From DATJJW01 sp035491935 (lineage in GTDB: Bacteria > Pseudomonadota > Alphaproteobacteria > ATCC43930 > CGMCC-115725): 32,335 bases of DNA. A program made the translations under genes and the position numbers. Below the pieces are notes generated by a model, which saw only the letters and a program-made list of their open reading frames with translations, had not been told where the DNA came from and did not search any database. This document shows positions 1-7,022 of this stretch, piece by piece (positions within the stretch are counted from its first letter, which is position 1; every line of letters starts with the position of its first letter). The stretch lies in NCBI GenBank assembly GCA_035491935.1, contig DATJJW010000021.1, positions 1-32,335 on the forward strand, written 5' to 3'.

Positions 1-1
1 T

Positions 2-94
2 CATCATCACGGTCATGGTCACGACCATGATCATTCCCACAACCATCACCACGATCATGGGCATGGCGGCCACAGCCATTCCCATGAGTCATAA
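2..94 (+). CDS. C-terminal His-rich tail of a truncated protein (5' end outside window)
   Basis: Frame 2 is open from the window edge to TAA at 92-94. The visible 30 residues are almost entirely His, Gly, Asp and Ser (HxH and HDHDH patterns) and end in SHES. Such tails occur on metal-handling proteins: COG0523 GTPases, HypB-type or Zn/Ni/Co transport proteins. No domain is visible, so the family cannot be named. The stop is 20 bases before the double-cupin start, so the two genes could be co-transcribed. A similar His-rich block recurs inside the CobW-like gene at 4885-6000. Confidence 0.7.
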   Translation, partial: HHHGHGHDHDHSHNHHHDHGHGGHSHSHES

Positions 95-114
95 GAAACC
101 GAGGGGCGATAGAC

Positions 115-1236
115 ATGGCTGAAAAGACTGCACTCGTTTCGGAAGATCTGGCGAAGAAATTCGCCACCGAAAAAGAGACCCCCTATACCCGTTGGATCGC
201 GGCCGAAGGCCTCGACATCATCAGCGCGCATTACATCCGCAGCCTGCACAAGGTCGAGCTGAAGCCCTGGGCCCGCCGCGGCGGCAAGGGCGTCTACATC
301 AACCACGAGGCCTCGCGTACCTCGAACGACTGCTACGTCGTCGAGATCGCGCCGGGTGGCAAGCTCGAGCCCCAGCGCATGGTGTTCGAGGAGATGATCT
401 ACGTCCTCAGCGGCCGTGGCTCGACCAAGGTGTGGAACACCGCCGGCCAGAGCATCACCTTCGAGTGGGGCAAGGGCTCGCTCTTCGCCATTCCGCTGAA
501 CTGCTCGCATCAGCACTTCAACGGTTCGGGCACCGAGCCGGCGCGCTTCTGCGCCGTCACCAACGGCCCGGGTATCATCAATCTCTACGAGGATCCGGAA
601 TTCCTCTTCAACAGCCCGCACGACTTCAAGAACCGCTTCTCGGGCGAGCCGGATTACTTCGCCAACAAGGGCGAGCAGAACGGCTTCCTGCTGCAGACCA
701 ATTTCGTCGCGGACGCGATCAACCTGCCGCTGATCACTGCGAAGGAGCGTGGCGCCGGCGGTGGCCATATCCGCTTCAACCTGGCCAAGGGCTCGATGAA
801 CAGCCACATCTCGCAGTTCCCGGTCGGCACCTACAAGAAGGGCCACTGCCATGGTCCGGGCGCCCACGTCATCATCATGGGTGGCGAAGGCTACTCGCTG
901 ATGTGGCCGGAAGGCGAAGAGCCGCGCCGCTATGACTGGGAAGAGGGCACGATGGTGGTGCCGCCGAACCTGTGGTTCCACCAGCACTTCAACACCGGCA
1001 CCACCCCGGCCCGCTACCTGGCGTTCAAGCACGAGGTCGTCTCGATCCGTAACGCCCAGGGCGTGCCGAAGGCCTGGATCAGCCGCCGCGTCGGCGGTGA
1101 CCAGATCGACTATGCCGATGAGAAGCAGATCGTACGCGACCTCTTCGCCGAGGCGCTGGCCAAGCATGGTCTCGAGCCCAGGATGGCGGCGGCCTACGAG
1201 GCCGAACTCGCCGATCTGCCGGCAAAGGCCTCGTAA
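115..1236 (+). CDS. Double-cupin (bicupin) domain protein
   Basis: 373 residues with two beta-barrel cupin halves. Each half carries the same HQHFN signature followed by a G-x-x-PAR stretch (about residues 131-145 and 288-302), which points to an internal duplication. The second half has a metal-site-like GHCHGPGAH segment near residue 243. The first half lacks the usual HxH in its first cupin motif (PQRMVFEEMIYVLSG), so perhaps only the C-terminal barrel binds metal. The family includes dioxygenases (gentisate type), isomerases and decarboxylases; no specific reaction can be assigned. The gene lies between a His-rich protein end and a transporter pair, upstream of aldolase and dehydrogenase genes, so an enzyme of small-molecule breakdown is the likely role (inference). 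An SD-like GAGGGGCGA lies just upstream of the ATG. Confidence 0.85.
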   Translation: MAEKTALVSEDLAKKFATEKETPYTRWIAAEGLDIISAHYIRSLHKVELKPWARRGGKGVYINHEASRTSNDCYVVEIAPGGKLEPQRMVFEEMIYVLSGRGSTKVWNTAGQSITFEWGKGSLFAIPLNCSHQHFNGSGTEPARFCAVTNGPGIINLYEDPEFLFNSPHDFKNRFSGEPDYFANKGEQNGFLLQTNFVADAINLPLITAKERGAGGGHIRFNLAKGSMNSHISQFPVGTYKKGHCHGPGAHVIIMGGEGYSLMWPEGEEPRRYDWEEGTMVVPPNLWFHQHFNTGTTPARYLAFKHEVVSIRNAQGVPKAWISRRVGGDQIDYADEKQIVRDLFAEALAKHGLEPRMAAAYEAELADLPAKAS

Positions 1237-1252
1237 GGCCCAGGACGGTACC

Positions 1253-1282
1253 AGCGGCCGCATCCACCCGGATGCGGCCGCT
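1253..1282 (+). terminator. Perfect 13-bp hairpin after the bicupin gene
   Basis: The arms AGCGGCCGCATCC (1253-1265) and GGATGCGGCCGCT (1270-1282) pair perfectly around a 4-base loop, 17 bases after the stop codon. Only a weak T stretch (GTCATTTGG) follows, so it may act as a terminator or as an mRNA 3'-end stabiliser. Confidence 0.55.
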
Positions 1283-1293
1283 GTCATTTGGGC

Positions 1294-1341
1294 CAGATCA
1301 AGATGACTTCAGGTGGTCCGTCCTGAAGTCATCTTGATCTG
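1294..1341. repeat. Dispersed palindrome family A, copy 1
   Basis: A perfect 20-bp inverted repeat: CAGATCAAGATGACTTCAGG at 1294-1313 and its complement at 1322-1341, with an 8-base loop. The right arm and flank (GAAGTCATCTTGATCTGATT) match the element at 15432-15480 at most positions, so this is a family of REP-like intergenic palindromes and not only a terminator. Together with 1253-1282 it fills most of the 186-base gap before the CHR genes. Confidence 0.7.
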
Positions 1342-1422
1342 ATTCACAAACGGATCGGGTTTCAGGCGTTTCGGCAAGCAAGTGTGTGACCGGATGGCAG
1401 ATCCGGGATCAGGGGGGAAGGA

Positions 1423-2043
1423 ATGAGCAGTAGCAACGAGGCGGCGATCGACGAATTCGGCGTACGCGAGGATGTCAGCCTCCTGAACATCTTCGTGACG
1501 TTCATACGCCTCGGTACCATGACCTTCGGCGGCAGCGTGCAGTCCTGGGTCCATCGCGAGATCGTCAATCGTCAGCGCTGGCTGGACGACAAGACCTTCC
1601 TGTCGGGCCTCGGCGTGGCATTGGTGCTGCCGGGTGCCAACCCGGTCAACATCGCGCTCTATGTCGGGCTGCAGCTGCGCGGCGGACTGGGCGCGGCAGC
1701 CGCCGTCATCGGCATGCTGCTGCCATCCTTCTGCCTGATCCTGCTGCTGGGCGCCTTCTATCGCGAAATCGGCCATCTCGGCATCGTGCATTTCATCCTG
1801 GCAGGCCTTGCCGCCTCCGGTGTCGGCGCCACGCTCAACATGGGCATCAAGGTCGGCCGTCGCCTGCCGCGCGATGTCATGACCATCCTGGTCGCCGTCT
1901 GCGTCTTCGTCTCCAGCGCCATCCTGCATTGGCCGATGGTGCCGGTCGTGTGCGTCGCCGTGCCGGTGAGCATCGCCTGGTATTATTTCATCGCGAAGGA
2001 CAGCAAGGCGAAGGACGGCAAGAAGGAGACCAAGAATGTTTGA
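1423..2043 (+). CDS. Chromate-type (CHR family) transporter, first half
   Basis: 206 residues with a single CHR domain. Seen: an N-terminal FGGSVQSWVHREIV block and a VLPGANPVNIALYVG block, the positions where the family has its FGGG and PGP-type motifs, then several hydrophobic segments and a Lys-rich cytoplasmic tail. Short CHR proteins work as pairs, and the second half follows with an 8-base overlap (ATGTTTGA), so the two are translationally coupled. ATG 1423 is preceded by GGGGGGAAGG. Known members export chromate by antiport, but many are annotated only by homology. No chrB regulator is visible, so another anion could be the substrate. Confidence 0.85.
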   Translation: MSSSNEAAIDEFGVREDVSLLNIFVTFIRLGTMTFGGSVQSWVHREIVNRQRWLDDKTFLSGLGVALVLPGANPVNIALYVGLQLRGGLGAAAAVIGMLLPSFCLILLLGAFYREIGHLGIVHFILAGLAASGVGATLNMGIKVGRRLPRDVMTILVAVCVFVSSAILHWPMVPVVCVAVPVSIAWYYFIAKDSKAKDGKKETKNV

Positions 2044-2587
2044 TAGCCGTCTTATTGCACTGGCCTTCGTCTTCGGGCCGCTCTCGCTCCTGTCCTTCGG
2101 CGGCGGCCAGGCGCTGGTGCCGGAAATCCAGCATCAGACCGTCACGGTCCAGCACTGGATGAACGATACGGATTTTGCCGACATCTTCGCCATTGCACGC
2201 GCCGCACCGGGACCCTCTACCCTGATCGTGGCGCTGATCGGCTGGCAGGTGGCGGGTTTCTGGGGCGCGCTCGTCGGCAGCATCGCGATCTTCCTGCCAT
2301 CCTCGATCCTGGTCTATCTCGTCGGCCGCTGGTGGCAGCGCAACAAGCAGTCGCCATTCCGCAAGGCGATCGAGAAGGGGCTGGCGCCGGTGGCGGTGGG
2401 GTTGATCTTCGCCGGCGTCGTGGTCATCCTGGAATCCGCCCATGCCGGCTGGCTGGGACTGGTGACGACGGCCGCGGCCTGCGCCACGCTGGCGTTCACC
2501 AAGCTGTCGACCTATTCGATCGTCGGCGTCGTTGTCGCCAGCTACGCCTTGCTATACTACGTGTTTCCGGTTTTGGCGGGGTCTTGA
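2036..2587 (+). CDS. Chromate-type (CHR family) transporter, second half
   Basis: 183 residues, the partner of the preceding half-size transporter. The family motifs are nearer to consensus here: LSFGGGQALVPEI (about residues 19-31) and ARAAPGPSTLIVALIGWQ (about 54-71), followed by hydrophobic helices and a second inner-membrane helical block. Its start codon lies inside the last codons of the upstream gene, which fixes the start and indicates a 1:1 heterodimer. The two halves together equal one long-chain CHR protein of about 390 residues. Confidence 0.87.
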   Translation: MFDSRLIALAFVFGPLSLLSFGGGQALVPEIQHQTVTVQHWMNDTDFADIFAIARAAPGPSTLIVALIGWQVAGFWGALVGSIAIFLPSSILVYLVGRWWQRNKQSPFRKAIEKGLAPVAVGLIFAGVVVILESAHAGWLGLVTTAAACATLAFTKLSTYSIVGVVVASYALLYYVFPVLAGS

Positions 2588-2613
2588 CCCCCCAATCAGC
2601 TGGGTCAGTTAAT

Positions 2614-2666
2614 CCGGCGGTTCCGGGCATTTCAAGCGGCGTCACGGCGCATCCCGAACCGCCCGG
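2614..2666 (+). repeat. Imperfect inverted repeat between transporter and aldolase genes
   Basis: CCGGCGGTTCCGGG at 2614-2627 can pair with CCCGAACCGCCCGG at 2653-2666, giving about 13 pairs with two single-base bulges. There is no T run. It sits in the 99-base leader of the aldolase gene and may be an mRNA processing or stability element. Confidence 0.4.
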
Positions 2667-2686
2667 AGAATCATCTAGGAGAAGCC

Positions 2687-3547
2687 ATGTCGAAGCCCCG
2701 CCTGAACGGCATCATCCGCGCCCTGGAATCCGGTGGCCACGCCTTCTCGCTGTTCGCGCCCATGGAGGTCGAGACCGCGGTCGAGCTGCAATCCTCCGGC
2801 TATGACGCCATCATTTTCGAGGGCGAGCATCGCGGCTGGGACATCAAGGCGCTGCGCGACAGCCTGCAATACCTGCTGAACCGTTCGCAGATCGTGAAGC
2901 AGGGTTCGGTGGCGCCGGTGGTCAGCCCGACCGCGCGTATCCCGGCCAACGGCATCGAGAAGAACCAGTTCCTGGCCAAGCAGGCGCTCGACGCCGGCTG
3001 CTACGGCGTCGTCTTCCCGCATATCTCCTCGGTCGAGGAAGCCTATAACGCGGTCGCCGCTTGCCGCTATCCGCGCCTCAAGGACAAGCCGCTCTACGAG
3101 CCGGCCGGCATCCGCGGCGACGGCCCGGCCCAGGCCGCGCGCTATTGGGGCCTCAGCCAGCAGGAATATTATGACTGCGCCGATGTCTGGCCGCTGGCGC
3201 CGCATGGCGAGATCTTCGTGACCCTGCAGATCGAAGACACCGCCGGCATCGAGAACCTCGATGACATCCTCGACAACGTGCCAGGCATCGGCTGCATCCT
3301 GATCGGCGAGGGCGACCTTTCCCAGGAGCTTGGCTATCCGCGCCAGACGGAGCACAAGGTGGTGCTGGATGCGATGGCCAAGATCGTCGACGTCTGCAAG
3401 CGCAAGAACGTCATCGTCGGCCACCCGCACCTCACGCCGCAGAACCAGGAGCGCGTCTTCGCCGAGGGCTATCGCTATCTGATGACCGCGGCGCCGCGCA
3501 GCTTCGCCAACCTCAAGACGGCACACGCTCATCTCGGCCGCAAGTAG
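2687..3547 (+). CDS. HpcH/HpaI-type aldolase (citrate lyase beta-like)
   Basis: 286 residues forming one TIM barrel of the HpcH/HpaI family: class II, divalent-metal-dependent pyruvate or oxaloacetate aldolases. Seen: EGEH near residue 45, the AGCYGVVFPHISSVEEA segment followed by CRYP (family GV..P.V.s.eeA..aV...rYP), QIED near 182 with the expected metal-ligand Glu, and GEGDLSQELG near 208 with the second ligand Asp. These enzymes split 4-hydroxy-2-keto acids, giving pyruvate and an aldehyde; the substrate cannot be read from sequence. AGGAGAAG just ahead of ATG 2687 fixes the start. An MDR dehydrogenase follows, a plausible partner for oxidising or reducing an aldol precursor or product (inference). 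Confidence 0.85.
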   Translation: MSKPRLNGIIRALESGGHAFSLFAPMEVETAVELQSSGYDAIIFEGEHRGWDIKALRDSLQYLLNRSQIVKQGSVAPVVSPTARIPANGIEKNQFLAKQALDAGCYGVVFPHISSVEEAYNAVAACRYPRLKDKPLYEPAGIRGDGPAQAARYWGLSQQEYYDCADVWPLAPHGEIFVTLQIEDTAGIENLDDILDNVPGIGCILIGEGDLSQELGYPRQTEHKVVLDAMAKIVDVCKRKNVIVGHPHLTPQNQERVFAEGYRYLMTAAPRSFANLKTAHAHLGRK

Positions 3548-3568
3548 GCGGTCGCCTAGCCCCGGAGC

Positions 3569-3593
3569 GCTCCGCCTGGCCATCCGGCGGAGC
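3569..3593 (+). terminator. Hairpin after the aldolase gene
   Basis: Perfect 8-bp arms GCTCCGCC (3569-3576) and GGCGGAGC (3586-3593), preceded by a small GGCG-GT-CGCC hairpin over the aldolase stop. No T tract follows, so it could be a Rho-assisted terminator or a stability element. Confidence 0.4.
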
Positions 3594-3619
3594 AATCCAG
3601 GCCCATGCAAAATACCGGC

Positions 3620-3648
3620 CTGATGCTGAATCCGGCCCACCATATATA
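3620..3648 (+). promoter_or_regulatory. Possible promoter for the dehydrogenase gene
   Basis: A TATATA -10-like hexamer at 3643-3648 lies 17 bases after a weak -35 (CTGATG, 3620-3625), about 28 bases before the chosen start. It is one of the few AT-rich spots here. The match is weak. Confidence 0.28.
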
Positions 3649-3675
3649 GATCAAGACGACGTAAGGATGAGTCCC

Positions 3676-4791
3676 ATGGAAAAAGTGCTCGCTTGTGTGA
3701 AGACCGGCCCGAGCCAGCTCGAGATGCGCGAATTCCCGATGCCGGAGATCGACGAAGAAAGCGCCATCATGAAGATGGAGGTCGGCGGCATCTGCGGTAC
3801 CGACGTCAAGATGTTCAAGGAGCCGCTGAAGACCGGCGGCCCGGTCATCATGGGTCACGAGAACATCGGCATCGTCTACAAGGCTGGCAAGAAGTTCCTG
3901 GAGCGCAAGGGCGTCAAGGAAGGCGACCGCGTCTTCGTCGAGCACTATGTGCCCTGCATGCGCTGCGAGTGGTGCCACAAGGGCGAGTATCGCCATTGCG
4001 ACTGGACCGACTGGCGCTTCAACCCCGATGCCCGTCGCTATGGCTATACCACCAGCGATAACGAGCATCACCTGTGGGGCGGTTTCGCGCAGTATGTCTA
4101 CCTGCCGTGGAACGCCGTTGTGCACAAGGTGCCGAAGGGCTGCTCGGCCGAGCTCGCCGGCATCGTCACCCCGCTGTCGAACGGCATCGAATGGTCGCTC
4201 TACGACTGCAACGTCGGCTATGACAGCCGCGTGCTGATCCAGGGCCCGGGCCAGCAGGGCCTGAGCCAGGTCGTCGCCGCCAAGCAGTCGGGCGCCTCGC
4301 AGATCATCGTCACCGGCACCTCCAAGGACAAGAAGCGCCTGGAGATCGCCAAGGTGCTGGGCGCCGACCATGTCATCGACGTGATGACTGAGGATCCGCT
4401 GGAGCGCATCAACCAGATCACCGACGGCAAGGGCGTCGACGTGGCGCTGGACTGCACCGCCGGTGCCGGCACCGCGCCGATCCTGCTCGGCATCGAGGCG
4501 ATGAAGCGCAAGGGCGGCACGCTCCTGGTCCAGGGTGAGATGTCGGAGTTCCCGAACTTCCCGCTCGGCAAGGTGACGGTGAAGTACATCACCATCAAGA
4601 GCGCGCGCGGCCACAGCTACAAGGCCTGCGAACTGGCGCTCGACCAGATCGCTTCGGGCCGTTTCCCGCTCGACCTGATCACCACCCACAAATTCGGCCT
4701 CGACCAGGCCGAGTGGGCGATCAAGTCGGTCGGCAACCAGGGCGCGCCGGACGTCATCCACGTCTCGCTGATGCCCTGGGGCGTGGAGTAA
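3676..4791 (+). CDS. Zinc-dependent MDR (alcohol/polyol) dehydrogenase
   Basis: 371 residues of the medium-chain dehydrogenase family. Seen: catalytic zinc ligands Cys40 (GGICGTDVK) and His61-Glu62 (GHEN), a complete structural-zinc lobe Cys94, Cys97, Cys100 and Cys108, and a Rossmann loop GPGQQGL near residue 190. It should oxidise a secondary alcohol or polyol, or reduce the ketone, with NAD(P). The lobe after Cys108 (WTDWRFNP...) is longer than in simple alcohol dehydrogenases. Start choice: TAAGGA at 3662-3667 gives ideal spacing to ATG 3676, while the in-frame ATG at 3667 overlaps that SD. It is the last enzyme of the bicupin/aldolase cluster and is followed by two hairpins. Confidence 0.88.
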   Translation: MEKVLACVKTGPSQLEMREFPMPEIDEESAIMKMEVGGICGTDVKMFKEPLKTGGPVIMGHENIGIVYKAGKKFLERKGVKEGDRVFVEHYVPCMRCEWCHKGEYRHCDWTDWRFNPDARRYGYTTSDNEHHLWGGFAQYVYLPWNAVVHKVPKGCSAELAGIVTPLSNGIEWSLYDCNVGYDSRVLIQGPGQQGLSQVVAAKQSGASQIIVTGTSKDKKRLEIAKVLGADHVIDVMTEDPLERINQITDGKGVDVALDCTAGAGTAPILLGIEAMKRKGGTLLVQGEMSEFPNFPLGKVTVKYITIKSARGHSYKACELALDQIASGRFPLDLITTHKFGLDQAEWAIKSVGNQGAPDVIHVSLMPWGVE

Positions 4792-4798
4792 TCTCGGA

Positions 4799-4818
4799 CG
4801 GCCGGTAGTCGCCGGCCG
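4799..4818 (+). repeat. Hairpin just after the dehydrogenase stop
   Basis: Perfect CGGCCGG (4799-4805) / CCGGCCG (4812-4818) stem with a 6-base loop, 7 bases after the stop codon. It is not T-rich afterwards, so probably a 3'-end stabiliser ahead of the true terminator at 4836-4876. Confidence 0.45.
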
Positions 4819-4835
4819 ACTAAAAGGTTGCAGGA

Positions 4836-4876
4836 GCGCACCAGGCGGCTAACGTCCGGTGCGCTTTTGCTTTTTT
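4836..4876 (+). terminator. Intrinsic terminator directly ahead of the CobW-like gene
   Basis: The stem GCGCACC (4836-4842) / GGTGCGC (4858-4864), extended inside by GG/CC with a bulged A, is followed by TTTTGCTTTTTT (4865-4876). It is the clearest Rho-independent terminator in the window. It ends 8 bases before the chosen CobW start, so that gene needs a promoter inside the hairpin or depends on read-through. A weak candidate, TTGCAG (4828) and TAACGT (4850), overlaps the left part. Confidence 0.72.
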
Positions 4877-4884
4877 GGGCTGGG

Positions 4885-6000
4885 ATGGCAGAGATGACTG
4901 AAGCGATGACCGAGACCGAAGACACCCGCATCCCCGTGATGATCCTCACGGGATTCCTGGGCGCCGGCAAGACGACGCTGTTGAATCGCATCGTCACGGG
5001 CGACCATGGCCGCAAATATGCCGTGGTGGTCAACGAGTTCGGCGAGATCGGCATCGACAACGACCTCATCGTCGACACCGACGAAGAGATCTTCGAGATG
5101 TCCAATGGCTGCATCTGCTGCACCGTGCGCGGCGATCTCATCCGCACGCTGCACCAGCTTCTGGGCAAGGGCGGCAAGTTCGACGGCATCGTCATCGAGA
5201 CCACGGGCATCGCGGATCCAGGCCCGGTGGTGCAGACTTTCTACGTCGACGCGCTGCTGCAGGCGAAGACCTACGTCGACGCCATCACCACCGTCGTCGA
5301 CGCCAAGCATATCCTGCTGCGCCTGAAAGATGCGCGCGAGGCGGTCGAGCAGGTCGCCTTCGCCGACCAGATCGTGCTCAACAAGACCGACACGGTCGAC
5401 GAGGCGGAGCTGCGCCGCATCGAGGCGGAGCTTCGCCAAATCAACAGCCTGGCACCGATCTTCCGTACGACCCGCAGCCAGGTGCCGCTGGATACGATCC
5501 TGGAGCGCCGCGCCTTCGACATCGACCATATCCTGTCGCTGGAGCCGGACTTCCTCAACCCGCCCCATGGCGAGGAAGGCCACGTCCATGACGAGCATTG
5601 CGGTCATGACCATCATGGGCACGGGCATGATCACCATGATCACGGGCACGTTCATGACGAGCATTGCGGCCACGATCATGATCACCACGAGCACAATCAC
5701 GGCATCGAAAGCATCGCCCTGACCTCGGACAAGCCGTTCAACCTGGAAAAGATCTCCTATTGGCTGGAGACGCTGGTCGCGACCCAAGGCCAGGACATCC
5801 TGCGCGCCAAGGGCATCATCGACATCGAAGGCGAGGATCGGCGCCTGGTGTTCCAGGCCGTGCATATGCTGCTGGAGGGCGACTACCAGCGCCCCTGGAA
5901 GCCCGACGAGAAGCGCTATTCCCGCCTGGTCTTCATCGGCCGCAAGCTCAACAAGAAGGAGCTGGCCGAGTGGTTCCACGCCTGCGAGGCGCGGAGCTAA
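4885..6000 (+). CDS. COG0523/CobW-family GTPase metallochaperone with His-rich loop
   Basis: 371 residues. Seen: P-loop GFLGAGKTT (23-31), the family CxCC metal site at Cys76-Ile-Cys-Cys79 (SNGCICC), ETTGIADP near residue 110, LNKTD for guanine recognition, and a CobW C-terminal domain from about residue 285. Between the domains (about 232-272) lies a loop with some 20 histidines made of two copies of HVHDEHCGHDH, suggesting a recent internal duplication. The family delivers Zn or Co to client enzymes using GTP. Candidate clients nearby are the zinc dehydrogenase and the bicupin (inference). The start is uncertain: ATGs at 4885, 4894 and 4906 are all possible, and an upstream TTG at 4828 is unlikely because the terminator lies within it. 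No Zur box is evident. Confidence 0.9.
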   Translation: MAEMTEAMTETEDTRIPVMILTGFLGAGKTTLLNRIVTGDHGRKYAVVVNEFGEIGIDNDLIVDTDEEIFEMSNGCICCTVRGDLIRTLHQLLGKGGKFDGIVIETTGIADPGPVVQTFYVDALLQAKTYVDAITTVVDAKHILLRLKDAREAVEQVAFADQIVLNKTDTVDEAELRRIEAELRQINSLAPIFRTTRSQVPLDTILERRAFDIDHILSLEPDFLNPPHGEEGHVHDEHCGHDHHGHGHDHHDHGHVHDEHCGHDHDHHEHNHGIESIALTSDKPFNLEKISYWLETLVATQGQDILRAKGIIDIEGEDRRLVFQAVHMLLEGDYQRPWKPDEKRYSRLVFIGRKLNKKELAEWFHACEARS

Positions 6001-6023
6001 GTTATTGATGCTTCATCAAAAGT

Positions 6024-6133
6024 CGTCATGGCCGGACTTGATCCGGCCATCCACGTCTTGATGCGCCTCGGTTGGCCCCACCTCATTTCGGCTTCGACAC
6101 ATGGATGGCCGGGTCACGCCCGGCCATGACGAA
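6024..6133. repeat. Dispersed palindrome family B, inverted pair
   Basis: Unit 1 has arms ATGGCCGGA/TCCGGCCAT at 6028-6036 and 6042-6050. Unit 2 has arms ATGGCCGGG/CCCGGCCAT at 6105-6113 and 6119-6127. The flanks (GTCATGGCCGG...CCATCCACG in one, CATGGATGGCC...GGCCATGACG in the other) show that the two units are reverse complements of the same element, able to fold separately or as one long hairpin. The element lies in the gap between convergent genes. A third, diverged copy is at 29555-29620. Similar GTCATGGCCGG...CCGGCCATCCACG elements are common in alphaproteobacterial genomes (recalled, not checked). Confidence 0.8.
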
Positions 6134-6184
6134 GGGGGATGGAACCCCGCTGCGGCGCTCGATCGACCAGCACCCGGTCCACTA

Positions 6185-6910
6185 CTATTTCAGGCAGCCC
6201 GCAGCGACGTGCTTCGGCTCCGGCGTGTCCCAATCATTCGCGGGCAGGTTCGCGAAGGTGCCGGTGAAGGTCTCGCGCACCATGTGGAAGGACACCGGCA
6301 CCGAGTTGTGGGGCTTGTAGTCGACGATCCAGATGTAGTCATAGGTCTGGAGCGGCCAGCTCCTGGGCACGTCGGCGAGCCGGTCGAGATGGAGCAATTG
6401 CCGCAGGGTCGCCGGCTCGCCTGGATTTTCCTTTTCCAGTTTGGCACTGGCGATGCGCTTGTGCTCCCACACCATGACCACGGTCTTGCCGTCATAGCGC
6501 TTGTCGGTCATGACGTCATGGGCGGCCAGGCGCGTCTCGAAGGTCTCGTCGGCCTCGTTGCTGGCTTTCTGGCCTTTCGGGCCTAGAGCCACGGCATAAT
6601 CCGTGACCGGCATGCCCCAGCTTTTCGCCAAGGGCGCGATCGTTTCGTATGTGTGGACCGTGATCGCCATCAGCGCGTCGGGCTTGCCCTTGGCACCGAA
6701 GAGCGATTGCGCGGCATTGCGGCCGAGGAATTGCTGGGCGAGCGCATCCGCTCGCACCCGCCCCATATCGCAGAGCGCGTAATCGTCGAGCTTCTCGCCA
6801 TGGCGCAAAAGGATGATGCGTGCGGGGGTGGCTTGGGCCGGGATCGCCAGCGGCGCCATCAGCGCCATCGCGCCGAAGCCCATCAGAAATTTGCGCAGAA
6901 TCGTCGACAT
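6185..6910 (-). CDS. Periplasmic histidine phosphatase family protein
   Basis: 241 residues with a clear signal peptide (KFLMGFGAMALMAPLAIPAQA, cleavage near residue 27). The mature part begins with the histidine-phosphatase signature LRHGEK (Arg36-His37-Gly38), where the His is phosphorylated during phosphoester hydrolysis. A second conserved His is plausible in MVWEHKRIA near residue 150. The first core is normal, but the rest does not resemble SixA or phytase, so the substrate is unknown. It stands alone: convergent with the CobW-like gene across the family B repeat, and 112 bases downstream of the aldehyde dehydrogenase on the same strand. Confidence 0.8.
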   Translation of the reverse strand: MSTILRKFLMGFGAMALMAPLAIPAQATPARIILLRHGEKLDDYALCDMGRVRADALAQQFLGRNAAQSLFGAKGKPDALMAITVHTYETIAPLAKSWGMPVTDYAVALGPKGQKASNEADETFETRLAAHDVMTDKRYDGKTVVMVWEHKRIASAKLEKENPGEPATLRQLLHLDRLADVPRSWPLQTYDYIWIVDYKPHNSVPVSFHMVRETFTGTFANLPANDWDTPEPKHVAAGCLK

Positions 6911-7022
6911 CAGAAATATCCTTTGGTGAAATCCTCCAGAGTCACTCTTGGCAGCAATCCATGTCGGATCGACGATCGATGCCGTTTAACTCCGCGGCAC
7001 GCGGCAGGCTATCCTTCGCCTT

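Noticed and set aside
3556..4761. 401-residue - strand frame opposite the MDR dehydrogenase
   Set aside because: No motifs; the + strand gene has full zinc and Rossmann sites.
5579..5700. Repeated CAT/CAC units resembling a short repeat array
   Set aside because: Coding repeat for a His-rich loop, in frame; not CRISPR or satellite.
4849..5979. - strand frame opposite the CobW-like gene with a Val/Met-rich stretch
   Set aside because: The apparent membrane segment is simply the complement of His codons (CAT/CAC).
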